The position numbers and the translations under genes are program-made. Below the pieces are notes generated by a model. That model did no database searches. It worked only from the letters and a program-made list of their open reading frames with translations, and was not told the DNA's origin. From positions 214,213 through 278,212 of the forward strand of contig NZ_JACJPL010000022.1 in NCBI RefSeq assembly GCF_014696065.1: a stretch of 64,000 bases of DNA. The letters run 5' to 3'. Below, in pieces: positions 16,313-25,512 of this stretch. Numbering within the stretch: the stretch's first letter is position 1; each line of letters starts with the position of its first letter. Source of the stretch: Leptolyngbya sp. FACHB-261 (GTDB lineage: Bacteria; Cyanobacteriota; Cyanobacteriia; FACHB-261).

Positions 16313-16960
16313 TTAGCTATAGGGACGATTGTCAATCACTTGAGAACGAACGACCCGCTTTTTGTTGCCACTTAGTGTGCCAAAGATAGAGGCTGCTAGA
16401 CCTAGCAGAGAGCCGAACACAAAAGACCAACCAGTTGTTGCCCCTGCACTCGCAATATTGCGGACTTGGTTAGCACTAGGTGGAGCAGCGGTTTGGGTTG
16501 CCTGCTGAGCTGCTTGACCGATGTCGGTACCCGCTTGTTGCACAGTCTGAGCAATCTCGCCTGCGTTATTGGCAACTGCGCCAAAGATGCCGCTTACGCC
16601 ACCCGACAGTAACCAAGAACCCAAGGCCAACGTGGTTGCCCAGAGGACAATGCCGTTGAGAATTGCTGCACCCCGGCTGAGGGGAAGAGAGCCGCGCCCT
16701 ACAGTCAGCCCTCCCAAGTACAGAGAAATGAGAAGACTAACTGCTGCCCAAATAGCAACGCCGGTTCCCACTTCGTTAGCATTACTACGAGGTGCACCCG
16801 AGGAAGACAGGACGTTTAGTCCAATCGCAGCGCCCAAAGCACTCAGTACGAGCTGGCTACTTAAAGCGACAAATAGACCCGCAATAATTGGGCCCCAACG
16901 CACGCGATCATGATCTAAAACTTCACTGCGAACCACCGAACTTTCAACGCCCATTGCCAT
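16313..16960 (-). CDS. membrane protein of unknown function, next to the DUF2382 cluster
   Basis: This 215-residue protein has about four hydrophobic segments: WGPIIAGLFVALSSQLVLSA (about 22-48), a second near 68-88 (GVAIWAAVSLLISLYLGGL), a third near 98-122 (AAILNGIVLWATTLALGSW) and one near 172-195. A Gln/Thr/Ala-rich amphipathic loop (AQTVQQAGTDIGQAAQQA) lies between the third and fourth. Such proteins often accompany YsnF/AvaK-type genes, but no role is known to me. The ATG at 16960 follows AGAGGGA. The gene is on the same strand as the DUF2382 genes but ends in its own terminator, so it is probably a separate unit. Confidence 0.7.
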   Translation of the reverse strand: MAMGVESSVVRSEVLDHDRVRWGPIIAGLFVALSSQLVLSALGAAIGLNVLSSSGAPRSNANEVGTGVAIWAAVSLLISLYLGGLTVGRGSLPLSRGAAILNGIVLWATTLALGSWLLSGGVSGIFGAVANNAGEIAQTVQQAGTDIGQAAQQATQTAAPPSANQVRNIASAGATTGWSFVFGSLLGLAASIFGTLSGNKKRVVRSQVIDNRPYS

Positions 16961-17602
16961 GGCTGTTTTCCCTCTCCAATTTGGAAGCTTGAGAAAACAA
17001 TAGTTAAACTTCTATTGCTTCTCCTCCATCACAAGAGAGAAAGTAGAAACTCTACCCACCGTCATAGGGTAGAGATTTAAGTTATTTCAAATTGTTCACA
17101 AATAGTTGGGATCAGGGCTACATCAACCTTTAAGCTTCTGCCGCACACTAGCTCACAAAACTCTGCAACTGTAGTATTGGCAGCGTCTTGTCCTATACCG
17201 ATTCCAACCGTTTGTTCTACGTTAACGAGTCCGAGCCTATCGATCAAGTGCTAGGGAGCTTTAGCAAACATGTCAAACAGAGCGTGAAAGGTCAGGTTGT
17301 AGCAGGCCGAGCAGACCAGGCGGTTGTGTAATAGTGGTCGCCCTCCTGCAAGGGCAGTAGAGGAGTTGTGGTTAAACTTTCAGATACTATAGTTTGACCA
17401 TCAGTATGAACACTCAGAACCAAAAACCAGGCCGGAGGCAGGCACTCCACCTCGTAGATCACTCCTAGATCAGCCGACAGGGACATAGATAGGAGCATCG
17501 GCAGCCCTTTAAGAACTTATTCAGTTGCGTTGAAACACTATCACCTCCGATTATGACCAAGCAGCTACGGTTCGCCCAGTGCTTATTGCTGTCCCCAGTG
17601 TC
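16961..17602. other. intergenic region with one hairpin and a doubtful small ORF
   Basis: CTCTACCC and GGGTAGAG form an 8-bp hairpin at 17050-17074. A minus-strand frame of 68 codons (17292-17498, start ATG, AAAGGG nearby) reads DLGVIYEVECLPPAWFLVL and could be a small gene or a remnant. I have no homology for it and give it about one chance in four. Nothing else is recognised. Confidence 0.3.
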
Positions 17603-18343
17603 ATGACTTACTGTCTCGGCCTGCTGACCCAGAGTGGGTTGGTGTTCACCTCTGACAGCCGAACCAATGCTGGGGTGGACAGCGTGGCAACCTACGCTAA
17701 GTTGTTCGATTTCAGTCAAGAGGGAGACCGAGTCCTGGTCATTATGACCTCTGGCAACCTATCGTCCTCCCAGTCAGTGATGTCGCTGCTGAAACAGGAT
17801 CTAGAAGATGCAGGCGCAGAGAACTTGCATAACCTGCCCTCTATGTATGCGGTTGCTCGCTATCTGGGTTCTAAAAATCGGACGATTGCTGAATGGGACC
17901 GCCCTAGTCTGGAAAGCTCAAATATCTCTTTCAGCTCGCGGATGATTGTGGGCGGTCAGATCAAGGGGCAAGCTCATGAGTTGTATCTGATTTACACCGA
18001 AGGCAACTGCATTCAAGCAACGCCCGAAACGCCATTTCTGCAATTGGGCGAAACCAAATACGGTAAGCCAATCCTAGACCGCGCCTTTCGCTATGAAAGC
18101 AGCCTGGAGGATGCGGCCCGTTGCGCCCTTATCTCGATGGATGCCACCATGCGCAGCAACTTGGGTGTGGGTCCGCCGATCGAAATTGTGGCTTACACAG
18201 CCGACAGCCTGCGCATCAGCCAACGCTGTCGCTTGGGCGAACAAGATGAGTTTCTGATCAACACTCGTCGCCAGTGGGAGCAGGAGTTGCAAAGATTGGT
18301 TGCACTTATGCCACCGGTTCCTTGGGATGGCTGCGGTTGCTGA
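17603..18343 (+). CDS. proteasome-type protease, Anbu family
   Basis: The 246-residue protein has the Ntn-hydrolase fold of Anbu (ancestral beta subunit) peptidases. The chosen ATG at 17603 gives MTYCLGLL, in which Thr2 becomes the N-terminal nucleophile after Met removal, as in the family. A start at 17579 would bury it. Further marks are GLVFTSDSRTNAGVDSVATY (Asp and Arg near the site), VLVIMTSGNLSSSQSV (the beta-strand carrying the usual Lys/Ser region), IVGGQIKGQAHELYLIY and a C terminus rich in Trp/Cys. Anbu genes usually sit beside a transglutaminase and an alpha-E/ATP-grasp pair; none is present here, so this copy is alone. Substrates are unknown. Confidence 0.88.
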   Translation: MTYCLGLLTQSGLVFTSDSRTNAGVDSVATYAKLFDFSQEGDRVLVIMTSGNLSSSQSVMSLLKQDLEDAGAENLHNLPSMYAVARYLGSKNRTIAEWDRPSLESSNISFSSRMIVGGQIKGQAHELYLIYTEGNCIQATPETPFLQLGETKYGKPILDRAFRYESSLEDAARCALISMDATMRSNLGVGPPIEIVAYTADSLRISQRCRLGEQDEFLINTRRQWEQELQRLVALMPPVPWDGCGC

Positions 18344-18577
18344 GGCGATAGCAGCTAAAGCTATTCGCTAAAGCTCTCAAAGCTGGTCTATCTAAAACCG
18401 GGGTTACTCATTCATTCAGCTCATCTACCAGCTCATTTATCTTTGTATCTAGAACTTTTGCTTTGGTCTAGAGTTTTTGATCCGGAGCTGCCCTCTATTG
18501 AGGCGGTAAAGTTTCTACATCACTGTTGGCATGACTGGTCGTCCAACCGTTTGAACCTTTGAGCGGAGGCAGCAGCC

Positions 18578-20146
18578 TTGAGGCAACCGAGGAAGCAAGT
18601 GGGCCCACTGAGTTGGGGAGGACTGCTGCTGTCATTCCTGTTGAGCAGTTGTGCAGCCTGGACCGAGCCAATTAAGCTTTCCAGTGGTGAGGCGGGCAGC
18701 TACAAGGCGCTTGGACAACAAATTAGTCACTCTGCACAAGCGGTTGGCGATCTCCAAGTCCAAGATGCCTACAACTCGCCAGGTTCAAAAACTAATCTAG
18801 AGCGTCTGCTCAGGGGCGAAACCGACTTTGCTCTCGTGCAGTTGGATTTAGTCAGGGATGCTATTCGCAAACAGCAACGAGGCCAAAATCAACCAAGCCG
18901 AGGCCCGCAACTTCAAACTGTTGCAGTGCTGGCTAACGAGTATGTGCATGTGATTACCCAGGCGAATTCTCGGATTCGCACTGTTGCCGATCTGCAAGGC
19001 CAACAAGTTGCCTTGGGTGCGCAAGGAACGGGTATTCGCTTCACTTCTAGCCAACTGTTAACAGCAGCCAATGTCAGCGTCATTGTTGATGAAGCAACTT
19101 TGGCAGATGCGTTTAAGAAACTGAAGGCTGGCAAGATTGCCGCTCTAGTTTACGTTGGCAGCTTGGGCACGAGCGGGACGGTAAGGGCAGAGCTAAATAC
19201 GGGACGCACCTTGCGTTTGGTACCGATCCAGCGCAGTCTGGCTAACTACCTCACAGTTCAAAATTCCGGGTCTTATCAGTCTGTAACCATTCCAGCCGGA
19301 GCTTACCGTTCGCTGCCACCACTGCCTCCCACTAATCTACTGACGCTCTCGACGGCGACGGTGCTGGTGACTCGTGCGGATGTAGACCGCGAGAAAGTCA
19401 GCCGCATGACTTGGGCGCTGATGTCTACAGCTCAGGAGTATCTACCCTTCTTTGATCCAACTTTGGCAGCTCAAGGGGTTGAGCCACTGCTCCGGGAAGG
19501 CTTAGTTTATGTGCATCCTGGTGCGCAGGCGGTGTTCGACTACGGTGACCCAGGCGCAACCTGGTTACGGTACTGGCAGCAGAACCAGGACTTGCAGGCT
19601 GGAGCCGTAATTTTAGTGGGCACCAGTGCAATCGGCTTATTCGTGCAATGGCTGCGACGACGACAATCAAGAAAGTTAATCGCTCAGACGTACGACAAGA
19701 TCAGCCAACTGCAGAACTCACTACAGCACAACCCTCAAGAAGCCCTTGTCGGAGTGGAAGATCTACGTCAAGCGCACTTGCAGCAGTCGCTAGATGGACA
19801 AGTTGCAGCTGAAACTTACGAGCAGCTAGAACGTATCACCCGTGCCTTCGAAGGCCAGTGTCGAACTGCCTTGGAGCAACAGCAGCAAGACTGTGCGCAA
19901 AACGCTCTACTACTCGTGGATCAATGGCAAAGCATGTTACTTGCCGATCCCAATGTTGCCCTTAAGCAACTGGAATACTTCCAGCAAAGCTACCAAGCTA
20001 TGTTTTCACAAAAGCGAATAGATCTGCAAACTTATCTGCGCCTTCGGGAGCTGATCCTGATGTCCCTTATGCTCTTGAATCCCAAGCTACCCGCAAGAAC
20101 AACACCAGCAACCTCGGAGCCAAGCACTGTTGACTGGACCCGATAA
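18578..20146 (+). CDS. TAXI-type TRAP solute-binding protein with extra cytoplasmic domain
   Basis: The 522-residue protein begins with a lipoprotein-like signal (LLLSFLLSSCAAW, Cys in the lipobox). It then has a TAXI (TRAP-associated extracytoplasmic immunogenic) solute-binding domain at about 35-330: SSGEAGSYKALGQQIS, TNLERLLRGETDFALVQLD, VADLQGQQVALGAQGTG and VTRADVDREKVSRMTWAL. A membrane helix lies near 343-362 (AVILVGTSAIGLFVQWL), and after it about 160 helical residues with a Gln-rich domain (about 410-505) of unknown role. TRAP permease subunits are not seen nearby. The C-terminal domain recurs in a broken gene at 63611. The start is a TTG at 18578 after GGAGG, the only one that includes the signal. 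Confidence 0.85.
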   Translation: MRQPRKQVGPLSWGGLLLSFLLSSCAAWTEPIKLSSGEAGSYKALGQQISHSAQAVGDLQVQDAYNSPGSKTNLERLLRGETDFALVQLDLVRDAIRKQQRGQNQPSRGPQLQTVAVLANEYVHVITQANSRIRTVADLQGQQVALGAQGTGIRFTSSQLLTAANVSVIVDEATLADAFKKLKAGKIAALVYVGSLGTSGTVRAELNTGRTLRLVPIQRSLANYLTVQNSGSYQSVTIPAGAYRSLPPLPPTNLLTLSTATVLVTRADVDREKVSRMTWALMSTAQEYLPFFDPTLAAQGVEPLLREGLVYVHPGAQAVFDYGDPGATWLRYWQQNQDLQAGAVILVGTSAIGLFVQWLRRRQSRKLIAQTYDKISQLQNSLQHNPQEALVGVEDLRQAHLQQSLDGQVAAETYEQLERITRAFEGQCRTALEQQQQDCAQNALLLVDQWQSMLLADPNVALKQLEYFQQSYQAMFSQKRIDLQTYLRLRELILMSLMLLNPKLPARTTPATSEPSTVDWTR

Positions 20147-20589
20147 ATCGCTGGCTAGGTTCCTGATTGGGCTCAATGAGTTTCTGACAGTCAAGCCACC
20201 GCCTGGTGCTAAGAACCCTTATTGGTTTAAAACACTTCTCGATAGAACCTCTAGTAGCGTCTGTCTCGCTCGTCAGAGGGGGGCAATGCCTTACGCTGTC
20301 CAAATCGACGCTGAATAGTCGCATTCAGCTCTTGACGGGCCAAACTAACGCTGTCTACCACCAGGATCACGATACGGGAGAGCAGAGCAGTCCCCTTGTT
20401 CATAGCCTTAGGCTCCTCATGGGTTGCTGAGCTTGCCGGATGCTCAATAGCTCAGTATAAGCATTGTCAGCATTTGCCAACAGGCAAGTCAACAGAGCAG
20501 CGGCGTAGCGCTGAATACACTAAAAGGGTTCTTGGGGATCTCGAGGGGGTCTTGAGGTTTTTTAGTGCCGGAAACTTAGGCTGTGAAAC
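20147..20589. other. intergenic region between convergent genes
   Basis: Only short frames without ribosome-binding sites occur here. A small TTGCC-aaca-GGCAA hairpin lies near 20477 and a run of six T near 20557 after GC-rich DNA, which might act as terminators. Nothing else is recognised. Confidence 0.4.
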
Positions 20590-21150
20590 TTAGGTATAGA
20601 ACTCTGTGGGCTTAACTCTCTGACCCTGGTCATCCTCTTTTGAGTGCTCCAGAGTGGCCAGTCGACCCTCCAAAATATTGACTGCTTGCACCAGCCGCCT
20701 GAGCAAGTGCTCGGTGCGCTGGTCTGTGTTTTGGCTTTGAGAATACTCCATAGCGGCAATACGGCTTTCAAGCACTGCCAAAGTCTGACTGATTTGGCCC
20801 ATATGGCCGGTCAGATCGCCCTTCAAAGCTTCCTCCAACGCCTCAATCCGCTGCTCCAGAGCTGGGTCTGCCTTCGGCTCAGCAGGCACTTCATAGCGCT
20901 GAGCTGGCTGTGGCGGGGTATATCCCTGGTGATTGTGACCCTGCGATGCCTGGTGCGTCGGCGATTGGTAGGTGGGCGTTTGATGTGTGGGTGCGCGGTG
21001 TGCAGCATTGGGCATCTGAGGCTCAATGCCTTGCTGGATTAGCTTGCTTGCCCAATAGCTAAAGCTAACGGCCTCTGCCTCCATGATTGACAGCAGAGCA
21101 ATAGTCAGGGAGTTGAGCAGTTTGAAATTAACCTGCATGTCGTTACCCAT
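20590..21150 (-). CDS. hypothetical protein with coiled-coil C terminus
   Basis: This 186-residue protein is of unknown function. The N part (about 1-45) is moderately hydrophobic with NFKLLNSLTIALLSIMEAEAV but does not look like a signal peptide. Residues 48-85 are a His/Thr/Gln/Pro-rich linker with short repeats (APTHQ, TPTYQ, SPTHQ). Residues 88-175 form a predicted coiled coil (ALEQRIEALEEAL, LAVLESRIAAMEYS, ILEGRLATLEHSK). The three THQ/YQS units come from 15-bp DNA repeats like those elsewhere in the window. The ATG at 21150 follows AAGG. The gene stands alone between the RTX carboxypeptidase and the TAXI gene. Confidence 0.65.
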   Translation of the reverse strand: MGNDMQVNFKLLNSLTIALLSIMEAEAVSFSYWASKLIQQGIEPQMPNAAHRAPTHQTPTYQSPTHQASQGHNHQGYTPPQPAQRYEVPAEPKADPALEQRIEALEEALKGDLTGHMGQISQTLAVLESRIAAMEYSQSQNTDQRTEHLLRRLVQAVNILEGRLATLEHSKEDDQGQRVKPTEFYT

Positions 21151-21300
21151 TGCCTTGTCCCCAGTGCGTCACCCCAAATCTAGGCTGGGTGCTGGATTCC
21201 AGCCTCTACCTACTGGTTGACTCTGACCACAGGAGCCATTAAGAGTCTATTAAATAAAGGTTTATCAAACGTGGCTTAATGGCACATTAGGCACAAACAA

Positions 21301-21327
21301 CTTGAGGCGAGATCATCTCGCCTCAAG
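21301..21327. terminator. perfect 13-bp hairpin with one-base loop
   Basis: CTTGAGGCGAGAT is followed by one base and its exact reverse complement. It lies between the carboxypeptidase stop and the start of the next minus-strand gene. T-rich DNA flanks both sides, so terminator activity in either direction is possible. Confidence 0.55.
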
Positions 21328-21366
21328 TCACTTTTATCAACATACAGAGCACAGGTCACAAACATT

Positions 21367-21395
21367 TAAGCTCTCTAGAGATTCTAGAGAGCTTA
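21367..21395 (-). terminator. hairpin after the RTX carboxypeptidase gene
   Basis: TAAGCTCTCTAGA and TCTAGAGAGCTTA form a perfect 13-bp stem with a 3-base loop about 10 bases after the stop codon at 21406. The following T-tract is short. Confidence 0.6.
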
Positions 21396-21405
21396 ATGGA
21401 TAACC

Positions 21406-24243
21406 CTAAGCAGCAACAAAGCTGCCCGCACCCAAGGTACTGACTTGGACGCCGACCAGCGTTGCCAACAACTCATCGTCGCTGGCGATGCTGAGTTGCG
21501 TGTTGCCGTTGCGTTGCGTCAGGGTGAGATCGCCGAAGGTCAGGCCATCTACCAAGCTCAAGACATCCTTGTTGACTTTGAAATCGCCGATGATATCGGA
21601 GCCGTCACCTTGGCGCAGCACAAATTGGTCGCGCCCTTCGCCGCCGCTGAGCGTGTCATCGCCCTCGCCGCCATCGAGCAGGTCATCGCCTTTGAAGCCA
21701 ATCAGCTGGTCGTCTCCGGCATTACCGTAGAGCGAGTCGTCACCGCCTTTGCCGTTCAGCCGGTCGTTGCCGTTGCCGCCGTAGAGCACGTCGTCTCCAG
21801 CATTGCCTTGAGCCGCGTCGTCACCGTCGCCTGCGAGGATTAGATCGTCCCCGTCTCCGGTCCGAATCGTGTCATTGCCTGCACGACCGTAGAAGATCTC
21901 GTTGCCGTCCCCACCGATTAAGGTGTTGCGGCCATCCGTGCCATCAATAACCGTGGCATCCTCTGACGCTGCGACGACATCTAGGAATACAGCCGAGGGC
22001 ACACCCCAATTGCCATCACCATCCTGGCTCTCGACAAAGATTGTGTGGCGACCAAGGGCCAGGCTAGAGGTATCGATCGAAGCTTGCAGACCTTCGACTG
22101 AAGTGTTGAAGTTGCCATCTGCAGCCCGCAAAGAGTAGAGCTGCGTGCCTGGGATCCAGGAGGGTGCATCGATGCTGTAGCGAGCGGCAGCGATGTCCTG
22201 GGAGGGTGGCAGTTCAGTCCCTTCCTCTAGGCCCTCGTTGTTGCTGTCTGCATAGCGAGTGTCATCGCCAGTGGCTGATAGCACGACGGGCACTGTGCCC
22301 GCTGCAACCTGTCCCAGGTCGGTGGCAACGCCTACTGACTCTGGACCATCTGCGGTTTGGTAGGGGCGATAGGCCGATTTGGCGGCGTAAAGCAGAGCGG
22401 GGATAATCTGCGGTGCAATCGACTCCTCGAAGTACTCACTGGGTTCAAAGAAGTCAGTCCCCAATTCCCAGGTGTAGCTGGGGACGCCAAAAGTGCCGTA
22501 GGCCCAATCGTCTGTCGTCCCGTCAGTGGGATAGAGACCAATGGATTGATAAATATCGTAGGGCGTGCCGTTGCTGGCTGTGTAGTAGCCGAACTTGAGG
22601 CCCAAATTGCGCAGTCCTTCCCGGTTAGGAGCAGGATCATACGTAGAACCCCAGGGATAGAGAACTGTATTGCCGTAGCTGTGCAGGTCAATGAACAGGC
22701 CAGAGGCATTCTCATCGGCTGGGGTGGTTTGGCTTGCGCCTTGCCGGCCTGGGAACAGGGTTCCAACAAAGTCTTCAACCGCTTTGGTCTCCGGCTCTGA
22801 GGCTGGCGAGGCACCTCGGTAAGTTAGATCTGCTGGATCGCCACTGGAACCGCCCGGAACTGTGCCCCATCGAAAGTCGTGGTTGCGATTGAGGTCAACG
22901 CCGTAGTCGGGGAAGGGAGCTGGATCCACGCCAGGGGGGACCTTAGGGTTAGTGTTTTTGCGCCAGGAGTAACCCTGCTCTGCAAACTTACGGCCGTCTG
23001 GGTTAACGACTGGGTTGAGGTCGAGCTGGAAGTAGTCGAGGATCCAGGTGATATCGGCGTTTTTGCCATAGTTAGTCACCAAATATTCGGCAAAGCGAGT
23101 CAGCACCTCATTGGTGGAGTACTCGCGAGCGTGAATACCGGCCTCGACATACAGGACTGGCTTGTCGCCCGGCACCGTGACGTTCTTGTTGGTCAGTTCC
23201 AGAACTCGCAGGTCATAACCTGGATCGCCGCCTGGTGTAATTTTGTCGTAGCTGTCGCCAATATCGATCCAGCTCGCAATATTGGGATTCGCTGAGGCCA
23301 GCTGAGAGAGATCCCGGTAGGTTTGTTCGACTGTGCGGTAACTGGTGAAGCCAGGAATGACATTCTCTGTAATTTCAACTGGAACGTCATTAACGATTAG
23401 GCCGTTGTAATCGCTGTCTTCGCTGCTAACCGTGACCTCTACTGAACTGGTCTGCTCATTGCCCTCTTCAATGTCATCAGCCACAGCTGTGACCGTACGG
23501 GCTTGAGGAATCAGCCAATTGTCAGGGGTGAAGGTAATTGGGGCGATGGCCTGTAATTGGCTTCTGTCAGCATTGAAAGTGAGGGTGACATCCGAAGTTG
23601 GCCTGCTGTTGAGGCTGAATTGAAAGCTTAGGGGGTCCGAAACGTTATCTTCGCTAACGCCAACTAGACTGGTCGGTGCCACAACACCAATAGGCAGAGC
23701 ATCAACTACTTTGACATTGTCAATGGCCCACAGATATGACCAATTGCCATCAAAGCGAAAGCGGATCTGAGCATCTTGGACACCCGCTAGAGTGTTAGTC
23801 AGGTCTAGCGTTTGAGTGTTGATGTCAAAGCTACCGGTGTTGGAAGAATAAACTTCCTGCCAGGTTGAGCCGTTGTAAGCTTCAACTATCGCCTCACTAG
23901 CATTCTCACCCGTCGAAAAACCGCCGTAGAACTGGTCAAAGGTGAGAAAAACCCCCGAGGCTGTTGAGGCATTGAAGACCGGAGATTCAAAGGCAATATT
24001 CTCTGGAACATTGTCGTCTGAGAGCTTGTCACTGTCGTAAACCGCAACGGGATTGTCAAAATTGGGATTGTAAGGCTCACTGATCTCTGCGCGATTGCCC
24101 GGATTATCGAATCGCCAAACATCCGTTGCCGGGTTGCCTTCCAGCACCTCCGTTGTCCAACCCGGAGGAGGGGTGCTGCCGCTGGCATCTGAAAAATCTT
24201 CATCGATAAAGACGGTAGTGTCTTCTAGATCCGAAGTTGACAT
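21406..24243 (-). CDS. secreted M14 zinc carboxypeptidase with RTX repeats
   Basis: The 945-residue protein has, in order: a MAM/jelly-roll-like domain (about 12-185, FIDEDFSDASGSTPPPGW), a Calx-beta/cadherin-like domain (about 188-293), an M14 peptidase domain (about 300-625) and an unassigned beta domain (about 630-755). Last come RTX calcium-binding repeats (about 770-870, GGDGN, AGNDTI, GGNGNDRL, GGEGDDTL) and a C-terminal secretion region. Zinc ligands are His371 and Glu374 in HAREYS and His521 in DLHSYGN; Glu593 in TWELGTDFF is the catalytic base, and VDLNRNHDFRW is typical. It has no signal peptide, which fits type I secretion by ABC transporter, HlyD and TolC; those genes are not in the window. 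It should trim C-terminal residues outside the cell. Confidence 0.92.
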   Translation of the reverse strand: MSTSDLEDTTVFIDEDFSDASGSTPPPGWTTEVLEGNPATDVWRFDNPGNRAEISEPYNPNFDNPVAVYDSDKLSDDNVPENIAFESPVFNASTASGVFLTFDQFYGGFSTGENASEAIVEAYNGSTWQEVYSSNTGSFDINTQTLDLTNTLAGVQDAQIRFRFDGNWSYLWAIDNVKVVDALPIGVVAPTSLVGVSEDNVSDPLSFQFSLNSRPTSDVTLTFNADRSQLQAIAPITFTPDNWLIPQARTVTAVADDIEEGNEQTSSVEVTVSSEDSDYNGLIVNDVPVEITENVIPGFTSYRTVEQTYRDLSQLASANPNIASWIDIGDSYDKITPGGDPGYDLRVLELTNKNVTVPGDKPVLYVEAGIHAREYSTNEVLTRFAEYLVTNYGKNADITWILDYFQLDLNPVVNPDGRKFAEQGYSWRKNTNPKVPPGVDPAPFPDYGVDLNRNHDFRWGTVPGGSSGDPADLTYRGASPASEPETKAVEDFVGTLFPGRQGASQTTPADENASGLFIDLHSYGNTVLYPWGSTYDPAPNREGLRNLGLKFGYYTASNGTPYDIYQSIGLYPTDGTTDDWAYGTFGVPSYTWELGTDFFEPSEYFEESIAPQIIPALLYAAKSAYRPYQTADGPESVGVATDLGQVAAGTVPVVLSATGDDTRYADSNNEGLEEGTELPPSQDIAAARYSIDAPSWIPGTQLYSLRAADGNFNTSVEGLQASIDTSSLALGRHTIFVESQDGDGNWGVPSAVFLDVVAASEDATVIDGTDGRNTLIGGDGNEIFYGRAGNDTIRTGDGDDLILAGDGDDAAQGNAGDDVLYGGNGNDRLNGKGGDDSLYGNAGDDQLIGFKGDDLLDGGEGDDTLSGGEGRDQFVLRQGDGSDIIGDFKVNKDVLSLVDGLTFGDLTLTQRNGNTQLSIASDDELLATLVGVQVSTLGAGSFVAA

Positions 24244-24965
24244 AGTGATACAGGGCCTAGATGGTGAGACATAGAAATATCAGGCTGACTATCACAGGTT
24301 CAAAAACCTGGAATAGCCGCCAGCTGCACACTGAAAAATCAGGCACTCACCAATAGAGCCCTCGCTGAGGTGTTGCTCGGCATTGGGGGGAAGCAATGCT
24401 GAGCGATGCAATGCTGAGCGATGCTATGAAATAACCCTAGCTAAACCACAAACAGATAGCAATGTAAGTCTTGAGAAACTTATTAAGAGCTTAACCAAAA
24501 CCTGCCTTGGCAAGCTTTTTTATGACTGACCCATTAAACCATTGATCTAACAATCTAGCGGGTCAACCCAGGTTTCTCAAAAGCCAACCAGACCATTTGA
24601 GGGCTTATACCTACCCCTTTCAAGCAGAGAGACAATTGGACACTTCAAGCAGCTTAACCGAAACAGAAGTAAGTTTGCACCCAGACGAACTTAACAGTGC
24701 GATTCTCTTCATTTTGAATCATTCGCTACACTTGGGATCGCAAATCTCGATATGGAGAGAAAGAATAGATCTTACAAAGTCTTAAGTTTTTAGAGCCAAT
24801 GACAATGCCAACGGTAAGGCCAGCTTTAGAGCCAGATTTAAAGCTGATCTTTAGGGCTCCACTTAAGGAACTAGCTTTGAGATAATGGTGTCTAACTTTA
24901 AAAGGTTTCATCTGATTGCATTTAGTTGCTGAGTTCAAATTCAAATTGGTTTTAAATGGCAAGAA
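24244..24965. other. long intergenic region with a 15-bp duplication
   Basis: GCAATGCTGAGCGAT is repeated exactly in tandem at 24393-24407 and 24408-24422. A 62-codon plus-strand frame (24597-24785) has no binding site or recognisable sequence and is probably spurious. The region should hold the divergent promoters of the carboxypeptidase and the small secreted protein; I cannot place them with confidence. Confidence 0.4.
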
Positions 24966-25424
24966 ATGATATCAAGCTTTTCTAAAAATGCAATAGCTTT
25001 GCTGCTTTTGGTCGGTATTCCACTTGTGAGCTTCACCGGCCAAGCCCAACCCCTGAGCCCTGTGGCAACGCCCAGAGATTCACGCCAAAACTTGCCTCGA
25101 AATTTGCCCAGAGACTATTACTATGAGCAACTCTCCTCATCTGGTAGACCCAGTGGGCAGTATTTGCTGTTTCGGAGACTAGGGCGCACGGTGATCGGTC
25201 TAGAGGGACGTCGCCAGTCCGAGCCAGCCTGTTTTCGAGGCTTCTTCAATCAAGGTCAGATTGAGAACGTTACGCGCGTCTCTCCTCCCTATCGCACCTC
25301 CAGTCGTTGGCAGTCTCTACGTGGTCTGGTCTACGACCTGAATCATTATCAAGCAACAGAACACAGGCTCAGCGACACTGAAAACGCGGCACTGGTGAGA
25401 TGCATTCAGGCTTTCTCGCGCTGA
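24966..25424 (+). CDS. small secreted hypothetical protein
   Basis: This 152-residue protein has a clear signal peptide (hydrophobic IALLLLVGIPLVSF, cleavage after GQA-QP). The mature part is basic and contains the motif YYYEQLSSSGRPSGQYLLFRR, a central GLEGRRQSEPACFRG and a C-terminal TENAALVRCIQAF. Two cysteines (about 88 and 147) could form a disulfide. I recall similar exported proteins in other cyanobacteria, without known function. It has its own promoter region and no partner. Confidence 0.65.
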   Translation: MISSFSKNAIALLLLVGIPLVSFTGQAQPLSPVATPRDSRQNLPRNLPRDYYYEQLSSSGRPSGQYLLFRRLGRTVIGLEGRRQSEPACFRGFFNQGQIENVTRVSPPYRTSSRWQSLRGLVYDLNHYQATEHRLSDTENAALVRCIQAFSR

Positions 25425-25512
25425 TTTGGGCTGATTAGCGTTTCTTGATTTGGCTTGAAAAGCAAGAGGCGAGAAAAGCAAGATTCAAAGTTAGCCCAGC
25501 CTGACCAGCAGC

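Noticed and set aside
22332..22814. Long alternative frames on both strands inside the carboxypeptidase gene
   Set aside because: They overlap the M14 domain, whose catalytic residues are all in the main frame.
24597..24785. 62-codon frame in the intergenic region
   Set aside because: No ribosome-binding site, no family resemblance and ordinary base composition for intergenic DNA.
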